This document shows, in pieces, positions 18,201 to 25,386 of a stretch of DNA of 55,372 bases (the first letter of the stretch is position 1; each line of letters opens with the position of its first letter). The stretch is from assembly GCA_947453475.1 (NCBI GenBank), contig CANGGK010000002.1, positions 1 through 55,372 of the forward strand, given 5' to 3'. The notes under the pieces were generated by a model. The model worked only from the letters and a program-made list of their open reading frames with translations. It had not been told where the DNA came from and did no database searches. Source of the stretch: Microbacteriaceae bacterium. Its GTDB lineage: Bacteria > Actinomycetota > Actinomycetes > Actinomycetales > Microbacteriaceae. A program made the translations under genes and the position numbers.

Positions 18201-19952
18201 ATCATGGAGAGCGCGGTCAACTCAAACGCAACTGACAGTTCAGTGCTATCGGTACATTTCCCGAGTGAGTTCCTGATTGGCACCTATGTCAAGGATGTCG
18301 ACTGCCAGACTCACAATTGGTCGACTACAGACACCGCCGATGGTTTTCTGCTTTTTGAATCTGGGCAAATCTTTGACGCAACCTCTGGCCAGCGACACTA
18401 CAGAAATATCGATAACAGCATGACCTGCAGCGGGAATACCGACTGGGTCGTCAAGATTTTTGATCCGAGTGACTCACGAGTGAGAAACCTCGACCCTACA
18501 AACCTGCCCTTCGCCACTCCGTCGGTTGCAAGCTTGACCATCCAGTTAGTTCCACCAAACGTCAGAACTTTCCCGTGCGGAACAGGCACCTACCAAGTAG
18601 ACACAGTCGGAGTTGCCTCAAACGGATCAACATGTAATAGCGAACTAACTCTTGACTCGTCAGTTCGAAGCGTTGCAGCCGGCGCTTTCCTGGGCGCTGA
18701 ACTTTCGACTGTGATTGTTCCGGAGGGCGTCACTTCCATCGGCGCGGAAGCGTTCATGAACATTGGAACAGAAACTCTCGTGCTTCCAGACTCGTTGATC
18801 AGCATCGGTGACCGCGCATTCGCGGTCGACACCATCTCAACGCTGACCTTGGGCTCAAGAAACTCATCCTTGAAAACAATCGGCCAGGAGGCCTTCTCAT
18901 TTGCAAGCCTTGACACACTCGACATCCCAGATTCAGTAATTTCTGTCGGTGACCGCGCCTTCCAGAGAACTCATTTGTCATCGCTAAGACTCAGTCAGGC
19001 TCTCGAGACCATTGGTGAAGACGCATTTGGCTTTTATGGTGACTCGCTCGTTATCCCAAGTCAGGTCACCTCGATCGGAGGCGGAGCATTTGACAATAAC
19101 AACTACCTGCGACGGCTCACGATTCTAAGTTCAAATTTGACCATTGGTCAAAATGCTTTTGATGGCGCACCTTTAAATCCAATTGATTCCATGCCCAACG
19201 TCAACTGCTTCTACAACGTAGGTGGCGCGCCTTTGGACACAAACGCGCTCGACTTCGCAAACATGCCAAGCCCTTGCCAGACCTATGACATTTACGCCGA
19301 GGCCGGCTCGCACGGAGCTATCTCAACCACATTTGACGTCATCGACAGCGGCTCTGCTCCAGTCTTCGCGATTACCCCAGATAGCGGCTACGAAGTTGAT
19401 GTAGTTCTAGTTGATGGTGTCGATGTTACGAACACTTTGGTGACCGGCTCTGGAGCAGCAAAGAGCTTTATCTTTGACCCGGTTACTACAGATCGAACCA
19501 TTGTTGTGACTTTCAAACGGGCTGCGGTTCAATCTTCACCGCCAACAACTTCGGGGCCAACGCCTAGCCCAACACCTACGCCAACGCCTACGCCGACCCC
19601 GACTCCTACCCCGACCCCAACGCCAACGCCAACACCTGCGCCTCAGATTTCAGCGCCGATCTCGGTCTCTGGTTTCGCGCCGGGTTCAGCGGTTTTGACA
19701 CGAGACATTATGAAGAAACTTCAGTCACTGGCAACTCGCTTCAAGAAGGCGTCGTCAGTTCTCGTGATTGGAGTTACCGAAGGGCCAAAGGTCTTGCCTG
19801 TCGACTTTGCGCTTTCGAAACTGAGAGCCTCGAACGTGCGCGCTTACCTAATCAAGCTCCTGCCACGCAAAGTAGTGATTTTGATTTCAACCAAACAATC
19901 ACTACAGGTCGGCAGTAACCTTCGAAGTGTTCAAATCAGTATTCGTCGCTAG
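15282..19952 (+). CDS. Giant secreted repeat protein: BNR-like and BspA-like LRR repeats, OmpA-like C-terminus
   Basis: Exported protein of 1556 aa. A signal peptide (about residues 1-42, WKKLASVAILALLASGFTA, ending near AHA) is followed by two cycles of the same pair of modules. Each cycle has a block of short repeats built on TYGNGVFVAVA and RVMTSPDGITWT (BNR/sialidase-propeller-like), then a BspA-type leucine-rich block (SIGDWAFVNS, LPNSVISVGDSAF). Two stretches resemble Ig-like or divergent InlB-type segments (SQAGYYVSSLTMDG; DSGYEVDVVLVDG). A long Pro-Thr hinge (about 1418-1453) leads to a final 100-residue OmpA-like domain (LSKLRASNVRAYLIK ... RSVQISI). There is no LPXTG. Probably a surface adhesin or glycan-binding protein; that is inference. 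No Shine-Dalgarno is obvious before the ATG. Confidence 0.85.
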   Translation: MFVARSKPFSSEPFSIWKKLASVAILALLASGFTAIEPAHATIQTDPTKPDWEIQDSLSANLSSVTFDNGSFFAAGSVSGANILKGTSGSDWSFPYETGGASINDVAACDGHVVAVGLGNIMYEDDVNVSGGSVASIPGVADFTSINWSSVTCGLVAGQMTWVAVSWAERQSDPSTAVSVITSTDNGLTWSPHDVNAGAAPFNWTAVTYGDGVFVAVATSGYSGSRVMSSSDGGLTWAMAASEENAWNDVTFGNGMFVAVSSYGTDRVMTSPDGLVWTPQTAASDNAWTAVTYGNGVFLALAAVGTYDRMMTSIDGVTWTGRFAPLRIWRSIAFGNGVFVAVSYDGGSRQIMKSTYDYETINCPDSGTYDITSNGVATNGRSCNLDSPGATSGDLTLRSSVREVGNAAFAGATVTGHLAGFTNVSRIDDYAFMYDAVTYLDLGNSVSIIGDWAFVNSDIQTLTLPNSVISVGDSAFQYAALTSLRVGTSLQTVGSFAFQSAALQTLSLPATLTSIGIHAFEDSPLTSLALYSPTIDVQANAFDGAMAAGLVCFYNLGNAMVNVTDSGLVHACLLDATAIGIGTIELAPRPVIGDSPMYEITSQAGYYVSSLTMDGTDVLSQLHAVDTVHFTFTLPAIADVHEITVTFSRLVNSTDWQLRESSTVDNASGHWNSITYNGRTFIAAGDSSVNGVDYTYAPLKTSGDGVSWSNPPFEYSTGMYNAVTFCHGRYVLAGIAGPYVSDQVGGGYSSAARLDGGAFPQEDNFRGATCGNGTVVAVGDSQGPDSVITNSSSNVGYRRWISRTPAAQLSWTSVTYGKGLFVAVANSGNGNRVMTSPDGITWTSRASASNNDWSSVTYGKGLFVAVANSGNGNRVMTSPDGITWTSRSSAADKHWNSVAFGNNMFVAVSGTTGTDSNVMSSFDGIHWTSISSPDQNWTAVAYGNGLFVAVSSDGGTQQVMTSTMGGSLSASKVIMESAVNSNATDSSVLSVHFPSEFLIGTYVKDVDCQTHNWSTTDTADGFLLFESGQIFDATSGQRHYRNIDNSMTCSGNTDWVVKIFDPSDSRVRNLDPTNLPFATPSVASLTIQLVPPNVRTFPCGTGTYQVDTVGVASNGSTCNSELTLDSSVRSVAAGAFLGAELSTVIVPEGVTSIGAEAFMNIGTETLVLPDSLISIGDRAFAVDTISTLTLGSRNSSLKTIGQEAFSFASLDTLDIPDSVISVGDRAFQRTHLSSLRLSQALETIGEDAFGFYGDSLVIPSQVTSIGGGAFDNNNYLRRLTILSSNLTIGQNAFDGAPLNPIDSMPNVNCFYNVGGAPLDTNALDFANMPSPCQTYDIYAEAGSHGAISTTFDVIDSGSAPVFAITPDSGYEVDVVLVDGVDVTNTLVTGSGAAKSFIFDPVTTDRTIVVTFKRAAVQSSPPTTSGPTPSPTPTPTPTPTPTPTPTPTPTPTPAPQISAPISVSGFAPGSAVLTRDIMKKLQSLATRFKKASSVLVIGVTEGPKVLPVDFALSKLRASNVRAYLIKLLPRKVVILISTKQSLQVGSNLRSVQISIRR
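17721..17938 (+). repeat. Perfect 92-base direct repeat inside the giant gene
   Basis: The 92 bases at 17721-17812 recur without a mismatch at 17847-17938, an offset of 126 bases or 42 codons, which is one whole BNR-like repeat. Neighbouring repeats in the same block differ at many bases, so this duplication is recent. Confidence 0.9.
19535..19640 (+). repeat. Pro-Thr coding hexanucleotide tract
   Basis: Tandem CCNACN codon pairs encode about fifteen Pro-Thr units, preceded by Ser/Pro/Thr-rich residues, between the last repeat module and the OmpA-like domain. Such tracts act as stiff, often glycosylated linkers and vary in length by slippage; the third positions here are mixed, so the tract is not a pure microsatellite. 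Confidence 0.8.
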
Positions 19953-19979
19953 CCGGCCAATTAGGAATAACATCTAGTC

Positions 19980-20306
19980 ATGAAATTCATCATCTTCGTA
20001 ATTGACGACCAGACCGAAAAGGCCGGCTCGGATGAAATGGCTGCGATCGACGCATTCAACGACTCGCTTCAAGAAAACGGCCATTGGATAACCGCTGCGG
20101 GCATCAACCACGGAGCGGCGGCAACGGTTCTTGATAATCGTGGCGGCGCTGGAATCGTCAGCCCTGGTTCGCTCTACAACCAGGCTGAGCACTACTCGGG
20201 CTTTTGGCTAATCGAGGCAGCCGACCGTGAGAAAGCGCTTGAGCTTGCAGCAGCGGGATCAAAGGCGTGCAACCGCAAGGTCGAACTGCGACCTTACCTA
20301 GGCTAA
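19980..20306 (+). CDS. YciI/DGPF-family protein
   Basis: Small cytoplasmic dimeric alpha/beta ferredoxin-like protein of 108 aa. The beginning MKFIIFVIDD, the central GGAGIVSPG and the FWLIEAADREKALELAA stretch followed by ELRPYLG are typical of the YCII-related family found in many copies in actinobacteria, sometimes beside ECF sigma factors. Function is not established here. TAACAT (19968-19973) ends 6 nt before the ATG and there is no Shine-Dalgarno. Its 3' end abuts the toxin gene with no gap. Its last codons recur at 21004-21053 and 25349-25386. Confidence 0.8.
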   Translation: MKFIIFVIDDQTEKAGSDEMAAIDAFNDSLQENGHWITAAGINHGAAATVLDNRGGAGIVSPGSLYNQAEHYSGFWLIEAADREKALELAAAGSKACNRKVELRPYLG

Positions 20307-20702
20307 CTAAATCTCGGCATCAATAACGAAATCAAAGCCCTGGTCCAGCAATTTCGCATCAGCTGTCAACAACTTGTATCCGCCTACAGATGCCTGCGCA
20401 AGAAGCAATCGATCGAATGGATCGTGCTTTGCCAGTGAACCAAAGCGTTCAATCTCGGTTGCGGCTTCGGCTGAAAAGCCTGCAATCTCGTATCGTGCTG
20501 ATTCGAACCTACGAACTAGGTCATCGGGTTTCTTGAGGTTACCCGTCATCGCCTTCATGTTTATTTCGGCAATTGAGATGCTGGAAATGGCGACCTCAGT
20601 TGCCGAGCGAATCATCGCGATTGCCTCACGCCCAAGGCGACTTGGGCTCCCTGCGACCCAAAGCGCAACATGGGTGTCGAGTAGAAGCTTGGAAGCCACC
20701 AT
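20307..20702 (-). CDS. PIN-domain ribonuclease toxin (VapC-like)
   Basis: Toxin of 131 aa. The first acidic residue is in LLLDTHVALW (about residue 9), the second in ISIAEINMKA (Glu about 46), and the third set in KHDPFDRLLLAQA (about 93-97), giving the metal-binding PIN active site. LLTADAKLL near the end carries another conserved Asp. VapC toxins cleave tRNA or rRNA. The start overlaps the antitoxin stop by one base. It belongs to the subgroup paired with Phd/YefM antitoxins rather than AbrB-like VapB. All catalytic residues are present, so it should be active. Confidence 0.9.
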   Translation of the reverse strand: MVASKLLLDTHVALWVAGSPSRLGREAIAMIRSATEVAISSISIAEINMKAMTGNLKKPDDLVRRFESARYEIAGFSAEAATEIERFGSLAKHDPFDRLLLAQASVGGYKLLTADAKLLDQGFDFVIDAEI

Positions 20703-20944
20703 TAGTTGCTTTCAAAAAGCGCGTTGAATGAAGCGTCTAAAGCATTCCACTCATCCGCGGTTAGGTCGCTAATCAAACCCTGAGCGAAGCCGAATTGGCG
20801 CTCTGTCGGCTCTTCTACGTATTTCACGAGACGCATTACCGGCTTGCCTGAACGGGCAACTGTAACTTCGCCGCCCGCCTCAACCTCTTCGACGAGCTTG
20901 GAGAAGTGCGTCTTAGCAGCGTGGATGTTTACGATTTTTACCAT
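20702..20944 (-). CDS. Phd/YefM-type antitoxin
   Basis: Antitoxin of 80 aa. The N-terminal DNA-binding part has the Phd/YefM pattern (VNIHAAKTHFSKLVEEVEAG, then EVTVARSGKPVMRLV) and the C-terminal half (about 50-80) would wrap the toxin. It lies upstream of and overlaps the toxin by one base. The promoter spacer holds a 17-base palindrome, as expected for autorepression. The ATG is 6 nt after the -10 box without a Shine-Dalgarno, so the mRNA is probably leaderless. Confidence 0.9.
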   Translation of the reverse strand: MVKIVNIHAAKTHFSKLVEEVEAGGEVTVARSGKPVMRLVKYVEEPTERQFGFAQGLISDLTADEWNALDASFNALFESN

Positions 20945-20950
20945 GTTGCA

Positions 20951-20980
20951 AGGATAGGTGGACTAAGTTAGTCCAGTCAA
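20951..20980 (-). promoter_or_regulatory. Toxin-antitoxin promoter with operator in the spacer
   Basis: On the minus strand TTGACT (20980-20975) and TATCCT (20956-20951) are separated by 18 nt. The spacer is almost filled by TGGACTAAGTTAGTCCA (20959-20975), a palindrome with perfect 8-base arms around one base. The -10 box ends 6 nt before the antitoxin ATG. The layout fits autorepression by the antitoxin complex. Confidence 0.8.
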
Positions 20981-21003
20981 TCAAGACTGGCGGGTTGTTG
21001 ATA

Positions 21004-21053
21004 AATCAAAGGCCTGCAACCGCAGGGTCGAGCTGCGCACATACTTGGGCTAG
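21004..21053 (+). repeat. Second copy of the 3' end of yciI (gene remnant)
   Basis: Reading plus strand, these bases encode KSKACNRRVELRTYLG and a stop, against SKACNRKVELRPYLG at the end of the intact yciI gene (20256-20306). No body of the gene precedes it; the upstream bases are the toxin-antitoxin promoter. The next base begins the stop codon of the convergent permease gene. It is a remnant or a duplicated target site left when the toxin-antitoxin block entered. Confidence 0.8.
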
Positions 21054-23966
21054 TTATTCGATCGACACTTTCGCTCGGCGCTCTGGTTTTCTCGGAGCTG
21101 CCAGCAACGCCAGCAACGACGCGATGAGCGGTGCACCAACGATTAGTAACAGGTAGTACTGCCACGGTGATTGCGCAGCGCCTCCACCAATACCTTGATA
21201 GATATTGCGTGACATCAGCTCGCCGCCCATAGCTCCGAGCCCTGAAGAAACCGCCAGCAGCAAGAACATTTGCACGGCTGTCGTCACGCCCAAGAATCGG
21301 CGCGGAGCGCCGAGTCTCGAAAGGGTTCGTTGATCGTTTCGCGCTTCTAGTTGAGTCAACCCAACGGCTAAACCTGAAATGAGCAGCACAAGACCGAGAA
21401 CAATGAGGTTTCCCCAGAAGAGCAGATCTTCGGGGCTAATCCCATTTATCTGGTCGTAGGTCGGCGAGAAACCCGCCTGCATCCAGCGATCGGCTAAATC
21501 GCTAGTGACTCGAGCATTGGTGTTGAGCACAATCAAGCTCGCGCTAGACGGAATGCCTAGCTTGAATGCGGTTTCGTCATTCATCATCCCGGCAAAGGCA
21601 AAGAAGTGGCCCTTGATCGAAGGGTTCATGATCGATTTGATCGTCTTGCTACTAATCACTGTTGGTGGGGTGAATTTGCCGCTGTTATCCGTGGTTGAAA
21701 ATAACTCGCTTCGCTTCACCCGGTCGATGGCAATCGAACCGTTCTTTGAATAGAGCGAATCAAAGGCAACGAAGCCGCCTTCGGTCAGAACCTTCTCAGC
21801 TTCGGGGTTGACCGCACCACCAGACATCAACCGGAGACCGGCAACGTCGCCGATAACAAACCTGGTCGCTTCGGCCGGGTCATTTTCACATTCTCGAGTG
21901 GCGAAGTCAGTGATTCCACTACTGTCGACCACAACCGAAGCGTTAGCGCTGTATGAGCCGCAATATTGGTTGAGGTCTAGGTGCGCCATCGAGATTGGCT
22001 CAGTGTCGGCTTGCGATGACTGAGACCAAGGGTCGGCTGTCTTTCGCAAAACGGCACTAGCAACGATTGTGTTCGAAGTCGAAGCCAGTTCGAGTCGCAT
22101 TCCCTCGATCTGAGCCGAGGTTCGTTTAATCTCGCCTAACCCAAGACTCATTCCGCTGTCGGTGTTCGAATATTGCGTAACCTCTTGGTTGGCATCGAAG
22201 AACACCTGGTTGCTGAGCGCTTGTGACTGCGACATGCTTACCTGAAGCATGGAGCTAGCGTTCATGGTCGTGATGAGTGCAGTGGCAATAAATGCGACTA
22301 CGGCCATTGACGACACCAATGGGCTGAAGCGACGACGACTGAGAATCAAGTCTCTTCCCGCGAATCCTAGGGTGAAACTCTTGAACACTCTCGACAGACC
22401 AATAAGTGCCGCACTCACCCCCCGGATGATCCAGCCGCTGCCCACGACAAAACTAAGCATCAAAATGATTTGCGAAAGTGAAATTCCGACCGAGATCCAC
22501 TGCACCACGTCTTGGTGGATGCTGTTTTTCTGGGCATACTGAGCGCGCTGCCAGATAGTTGCGGCGATGATAAAGGCACTTGAAAGGGTCAGCATCAAGA
22601 GGCTGGCGAATCCGGTTCTAATCCGCAAACGCGTTGGCAGGTTGGTGCCGCGTAAAACCGAAAGGACGTTAATCTTGGTTGACTGCCTTGCCGGGACTAC
22701 CCCGACCATGAAGGACAGCACCATCGCCAATAAGGTGAAGATGGCGAGCCAAGCCCAGTCGATATGCAGTCCGGCGAAGGTGTGCCAACTACTCATTTTT
22801 AGAGGCAGGATTATGGCTGCCGCAGCGATGCCAATGGCCATGCCGATGAGCGATCCGACCATGGTCAGCAAAAACGCGCTGACCATGGTGACCGCCCGGA
22901 TAGTGCGCTTGGTCGCACCAACAGAGCTCAACAAAGCCATAGTGTGAGTTTGACGCCTGGCACCGAATAGAAACGAGGCACTGACGATGACGGCGATTGG
23001 CACCAAAACCATGAGTGCGTAGTATGCGATGAAGGCAATCCAGGCGATTCGCCAAAAGCCCCCACCTGCAACTCCGTTTGCAAGCTCTTCTTCGGTTCGG
23101 TTTGGTTGATTGATGGTGAGCAACGGCTGGTCTAGAAATGCCGGCGGGTTTTGCAAAACGCTCCTAGAAAGCACACCCAGCCCGAGCTTGTTCAACTCAA
23201 GGACTCGGTGCCAACCTAGCGGCTGCCCATCAAAGAAGTAGTAAAGGTGTATTCCCCGTTCAGCACTTTCCTTGCCAAAAAGCTTTGGAGCATAAACGAC
23301 ATCCTGGTTTGGATACTGTGCCGTCTGAAGCACGCCAACCACCTTGAAAGATGCAACATAGGTGCCACTAGAGAATCCGTCGTCAGACAATCGAGTGATT
23401 TTATCGCCAACGTTGACTCCAAACCGACGCAGGGCGGTCGATGAGAGCATCGCCTCGTTATCAGCCTGCGGAGTGGTTCCACTCAAGACCTTCGCAAACT
23501 TGTCGTTGCCAAACTTGGGTGACCAGTACTCCCCCTCGACCGAGAGAATCGCGCCGACGCCATTTCTGGTTTTCCAAGTAGTTTCTAGGCTGTGTAGAAC
23601 CAAGGCATCCGTGGTGTTGATGACGGTAAACGGGTCGGTTCGAACACCGGTATCTTTCGGCGTCAAGGAAGTATCGCCCAGCCCACCCTTGGGCATCCAG
23701 TTGATGTCAATCGAATCTGGGTTCTGATACCAATCGACTCCAGGTGAGCCCTGAGGCTGCACCAAGTTCTTCGCATTGCCCAGCTGATAGGCGATCTTCT
23801 CGGATGGCGTTGCCTGACCACTTTGGCTCTGCACCGAGACGTAGGTAGCAATCGCAAACGGAATAATCGTGAGCGAAATGACCAGGATGCTCTGCACCTT
23901 GGTGCGCTTGAGGTTTCGCCAAGCGAGTTTTGTTGCTGTTTTGAGCGTTGCATTAAAACCGGTCAT
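21054..23966 (-). CDS. ABC transporter permease, FtsX-like (MacB/YknZ type), double domain
   Basis: Membrane subunit of 970 aa. The N-terminus WRNLKRTKVQSILVISLTII gives the first helix, followed by a large outside domain (about residues 40-300). Then comes an FtsX block of three helices (about 310-430, containing GARRQTHTMALLSSVGATKRTIR), more helices, a second outside domain (about 580-830) and a C-terminal FtsX block (LEARNDQRTLSRLGAPRRFL). This two-block layout is usual for permeases that work as one chain with a separate ATPase, often for antimicrobial peptides or lipids. It directly follows the ATPase gene, sharing one base. The substrate is unknown; the PadR gene in the same operon suggests induction by a toxic compound. 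Confidence 0.9.
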   Translation of the reverse strand: MTGFNATLKTATKLAWRNLKRTKVQSILVISLTIIPFAIATYVSVQSQSGQATPSEKIAYQLGNAKNLVQPQGSPGVDWYQNPDSIDINWMPKGGLGDTSLTPKDTGVRTDPFTVINTTDALVLHSLETTWKTRNGVGAILSVEGEYWSPKFGNDKFAKVLSGTTPQADNEAMLSSTALRRFGVNVGDKITRLSDDGFSSGTYVASFKVVGVLQTAQYPNQDVVYAPKLFGKESAERGIHLYYFFDGQPLGWHRVLELNKLGLGVLSRSVLQNPPAFLDQPLLTINQPNRTEEELANGVAGGGFWRIAWIAFIAYYALMVLVPIAVIVSASFLFGARRQTHTMALLSSVGATKRTIRAVTMVSAFLLTMVGSLIGMAIGIAAAAIILPLKMSSWHTFAGLHIDWAWLAIFTLLAMVLSFMVGVVPARQSTKINVLSVLRGTNLPTRLRIRTGFASLLMLTLSSAFIIAATIWQRAQYAQKNSIHQDVVQWISVGISLSQIILMLSFVVGSGWIIRGVSAALIGLSRVFKSFTLGFAGRDLILSRRRFSPLVSSMAVVAFIATALITTMNASSMLQVSMSQSQALSNQVFFDANQEVTQYSNTDSGMSLGLGEIKRTSAQIEGMRLELASTSNTIVASAVLRKTADPWSQSSQADTEPISMAHLDLNQYCGSYSANASVVVDSSGITDFATRECENDPAEATRFVIGDVAGLRLMSGGAVNPEAEKVLTEGGFVAFDSLYSKNGSIAIDRVKRSELFSTTDNSGKFTPPTVISSKTIKSIMNPSIKGHFFAFAGMMNDETAFKLGIPSSASLIVLNTNARVTSDLADRWMQAGFSPTYDQINGISPEDLLFWGNLIVLGLVLLISGLAVGLTQLEARNDQRTLSRLGAPRRFLGVTTAVQMFLLLAVSSGLGAMGGELMSRNIYQGIGGGAAQSPWQYYLLLIVGAPLIASLLALLAAPRKPERRAKVSIE

Positions 23967-24676
23967 TAGCTTGCTCCGTTAGAAGACTGCGAATCGATTT
24001 CTTCAACGATTTCACCGTCTCGCATGATCAGTATTCGGTCGGCCCAAGCGGCGATTTTGGCATCATGGGTAACTAGCACGCCGGCCAAGCCTTGGTCGAT
24101 CTTTGAGCGAATCAGCCGGATGACTTCCTCTGAGCTTCTTGAATCCAACGCACCGGTTGGCTCGTCTGCTAATAGGATCTTTCGGTTTCCGATAAAGCTA
24201 CGCGCAACTGCCGCCTTTTGACGCTGACCACCTGACACCTGATCTGGGTAGCGATGAGCAATTTCACTCAGTGACATCTCTTCGAGGGCCGAGGTCACCA
24301 GAGCCGCAACATCCCTGGGGGCCATGCCATCGAGTTCCAGTGGCAGAGCGATATTTTCACGGACGGTCAATGACGCAACGAGGTTCAAATCTTGAAAAAC
24401 GAACCCAAGACTTTGACGTCGAAGCGCCGCTGCCTCATACCCCTTGAGGTTGGCAAGCATCTGGCCGTCAATCTCGACAAAACCACCGTCAATGGCATCG
24501 AGCCCTCCCAGCGCGGCAAGCAACGTCGACTTGCCCGAGCCAGATGTCCCCATAATGGCAACCAGTTCGCCGGCAGAAACCTTAAGCGAGACGTCGTGCA
24601 AGGCTTTGACGACATTGTCGCCAGAGCCGAAAGTACGGGTCAAACCCGATGCCAAAATAAGAGTCGACTTAGTCAT
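23966..24676 (-). CDS. ABC transporter ATPase (MacB/LolD type)
   Basis: ATP-binding subunit of 236 aa. Walker A is GTSGSGKST (about residue 42), signature VSGGQRQKAAVARSF (about 147), Walker B ILLADEPTGALDSRS (about 167) and switch His in VLVTHDAK. ADEPTGALD is the form seen in the ATPases of FtsX-type exporters. The start at 24676 (MTKSTLI) is chosen because GGGGA precedes it closely; a longer frame would read far into the padR gene. It overlaps padR by 8 bases and the permease by one base, so the three genes form one operon. Confidence 0.92.
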   Translation of the reverse strand: MTKSTLILASGLTRTFGSGDNVVKALHDVSLKVSAGELVAIMGTSGSGKSTLLAALGGLDAIDGGFVEIDGQMLANLKGYEAAALRRQSLGFVFQDLNLVASLTVRENIALPLELDGMAPRDVAALVTSALEEMSLSEIAHRYPDQVSGGQRQKAAVARSFIGNRKILLADEPTGALDSRSSEEVIRLIRSKIDQGLAGVLVTHDAKIAAWADRILIMRDGEIVEEIDSQSSNGAS

Positions 24677-25295
24677 TTGATTCCCCAGTTTTCTTGTCGT
24701 TTGATTTGGTTGGCCGCCCCCGTTTGGCTGCATAGGCCTGCAGGTCGAGAGCCGTGTCGAGCCCTCTCGCCTTTGTTTCACCCAAGATTGTTTCGATGTG
24801 GTCGAGCCAGCGCAGCTCGGCCTCGAGATTGAAGATTGCTCGATCGTTCATGAGGACCGCGGCCACTTGAGCCGGATTCTGTGGTTCAACGCCACGCTTA
24901 TCGACGGTTAGCCCCTGGAGCTTTTGGATGTCTCTAGCGCGTTGCGTTTTTACGATTCGCGCGACATCGACTGATGGCAGCGTAACGGCGAGTGCAAGCT
25001 TGGTGGCTAAGTCATTGCGCACATCGCGCTCATCGACCATCGGCTCGAGTAGCCAAGCCTGGGCTTCAGCGCGTCCAGCCTCCGTGATGGCGAAGAGTTG
25101 CTGGCCATCCTTGGATGAGGCCGTCGGCAGTTGCCTAACAAACCCGTCGCGCTCGAGACGCGAGAGGGTGCTGTAAATTTGCCCGATGTTCACATCGAGA
25201 ACCGAACCCGTGCGACTGATTAGCTCGTGTTTGAGCTGATAACCATGGCAATCGCCCAAGCTAAGGATCGCGAGCAATCCGTTTTTTATCGACAT
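24669..25295 (-). CDS. PadR-family transcriptional regulator
   Basis: Regulator of 208 aa with a winged helix at the N-terminus (LLAILSLGDCHGYQLKHEL, then IGQIYSTLSRLERDGFV) and a helical PadR C-terminal domain with VirR-like length (about 90-180). The tail is basic (KRGRPTKSNDKK). PadR proteins typically repress an adjacent exporter until a toxic ligand binds. Here it is the first gene of an operon with an FtsX/ATPase exporter and has a 25-base perfect inverted repeat over its promoter, which fits that scheme. There is no Shine-Dalgarno; the -10 box ends 7 nt before the ATG. Confidence 0.9.
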   Translation of the reverse strand: MSIKNGLLAILSLGDCHGYQLKHELISRTGSVLDVNIGQIYSTLSRLERDGFVRQLPTASSKDGQQLFAITEAGRAEAQAWLLEPMVDERDVRNDLATKLALAVTLPSVDVARIVKTQRARDIQKLQGLTVDKRGVEPQNPAQVAAVLMNDRAIFNLEAELRWLDHIETILGETKARGLDTALDLQAYAAKRGRPTKSNDKKTGESND

Positions 25296-25302
25296 GCGTT
25301 AA

Positions 25303-25331
25303 TTAATACATACTCGGTATGTATTAAGCAA
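25303..25331 (-). promoter_or_regulatory. PadR operator and promoter
   Basis: Arms TTAATACATAC (25303-25313) and GTATGTATTAA (25317-25327) are perfectly complementary around the 3-base centre TCG, and contain the ATGT/ACAT half-sites usual for PadR. On the minus strand TTGCTT (25331-25326) and TATTAA (25308-25303) are 17 nt apart, so the palindrome covers the spacer and the -10 box. Confidence 0.85.
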
Positions 25332-25348
25332 GCATCGAGTCTTTTTGG

Positions 25349-25386
25349 CGTGGCGCAAGGTCGAGCTGCGCCCATACTTGGGCTAG
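25349..25386 (+). repeat. Third copy of the 3' end of yciI (gene remnant)
   Basis: Plus-strand bases encode RKVELRPYLG and a TAG stop, the same ending as the intact yciI gene at 20277-20306. Similarity fades upstream of about 25349. The stop codon overlaps the stop of the convergent esterase gene. With the copy at 21004-21053 it brackets the whole padR-ABC operon. Confidence 0.75.

Noticed and set aside
20307-25386. Insertion sequence or integron explaining the yciI tail copies
   Set aside because: No transposase, integrase, terminal inverted repeats or attC-like hairpins are visible in either interval.
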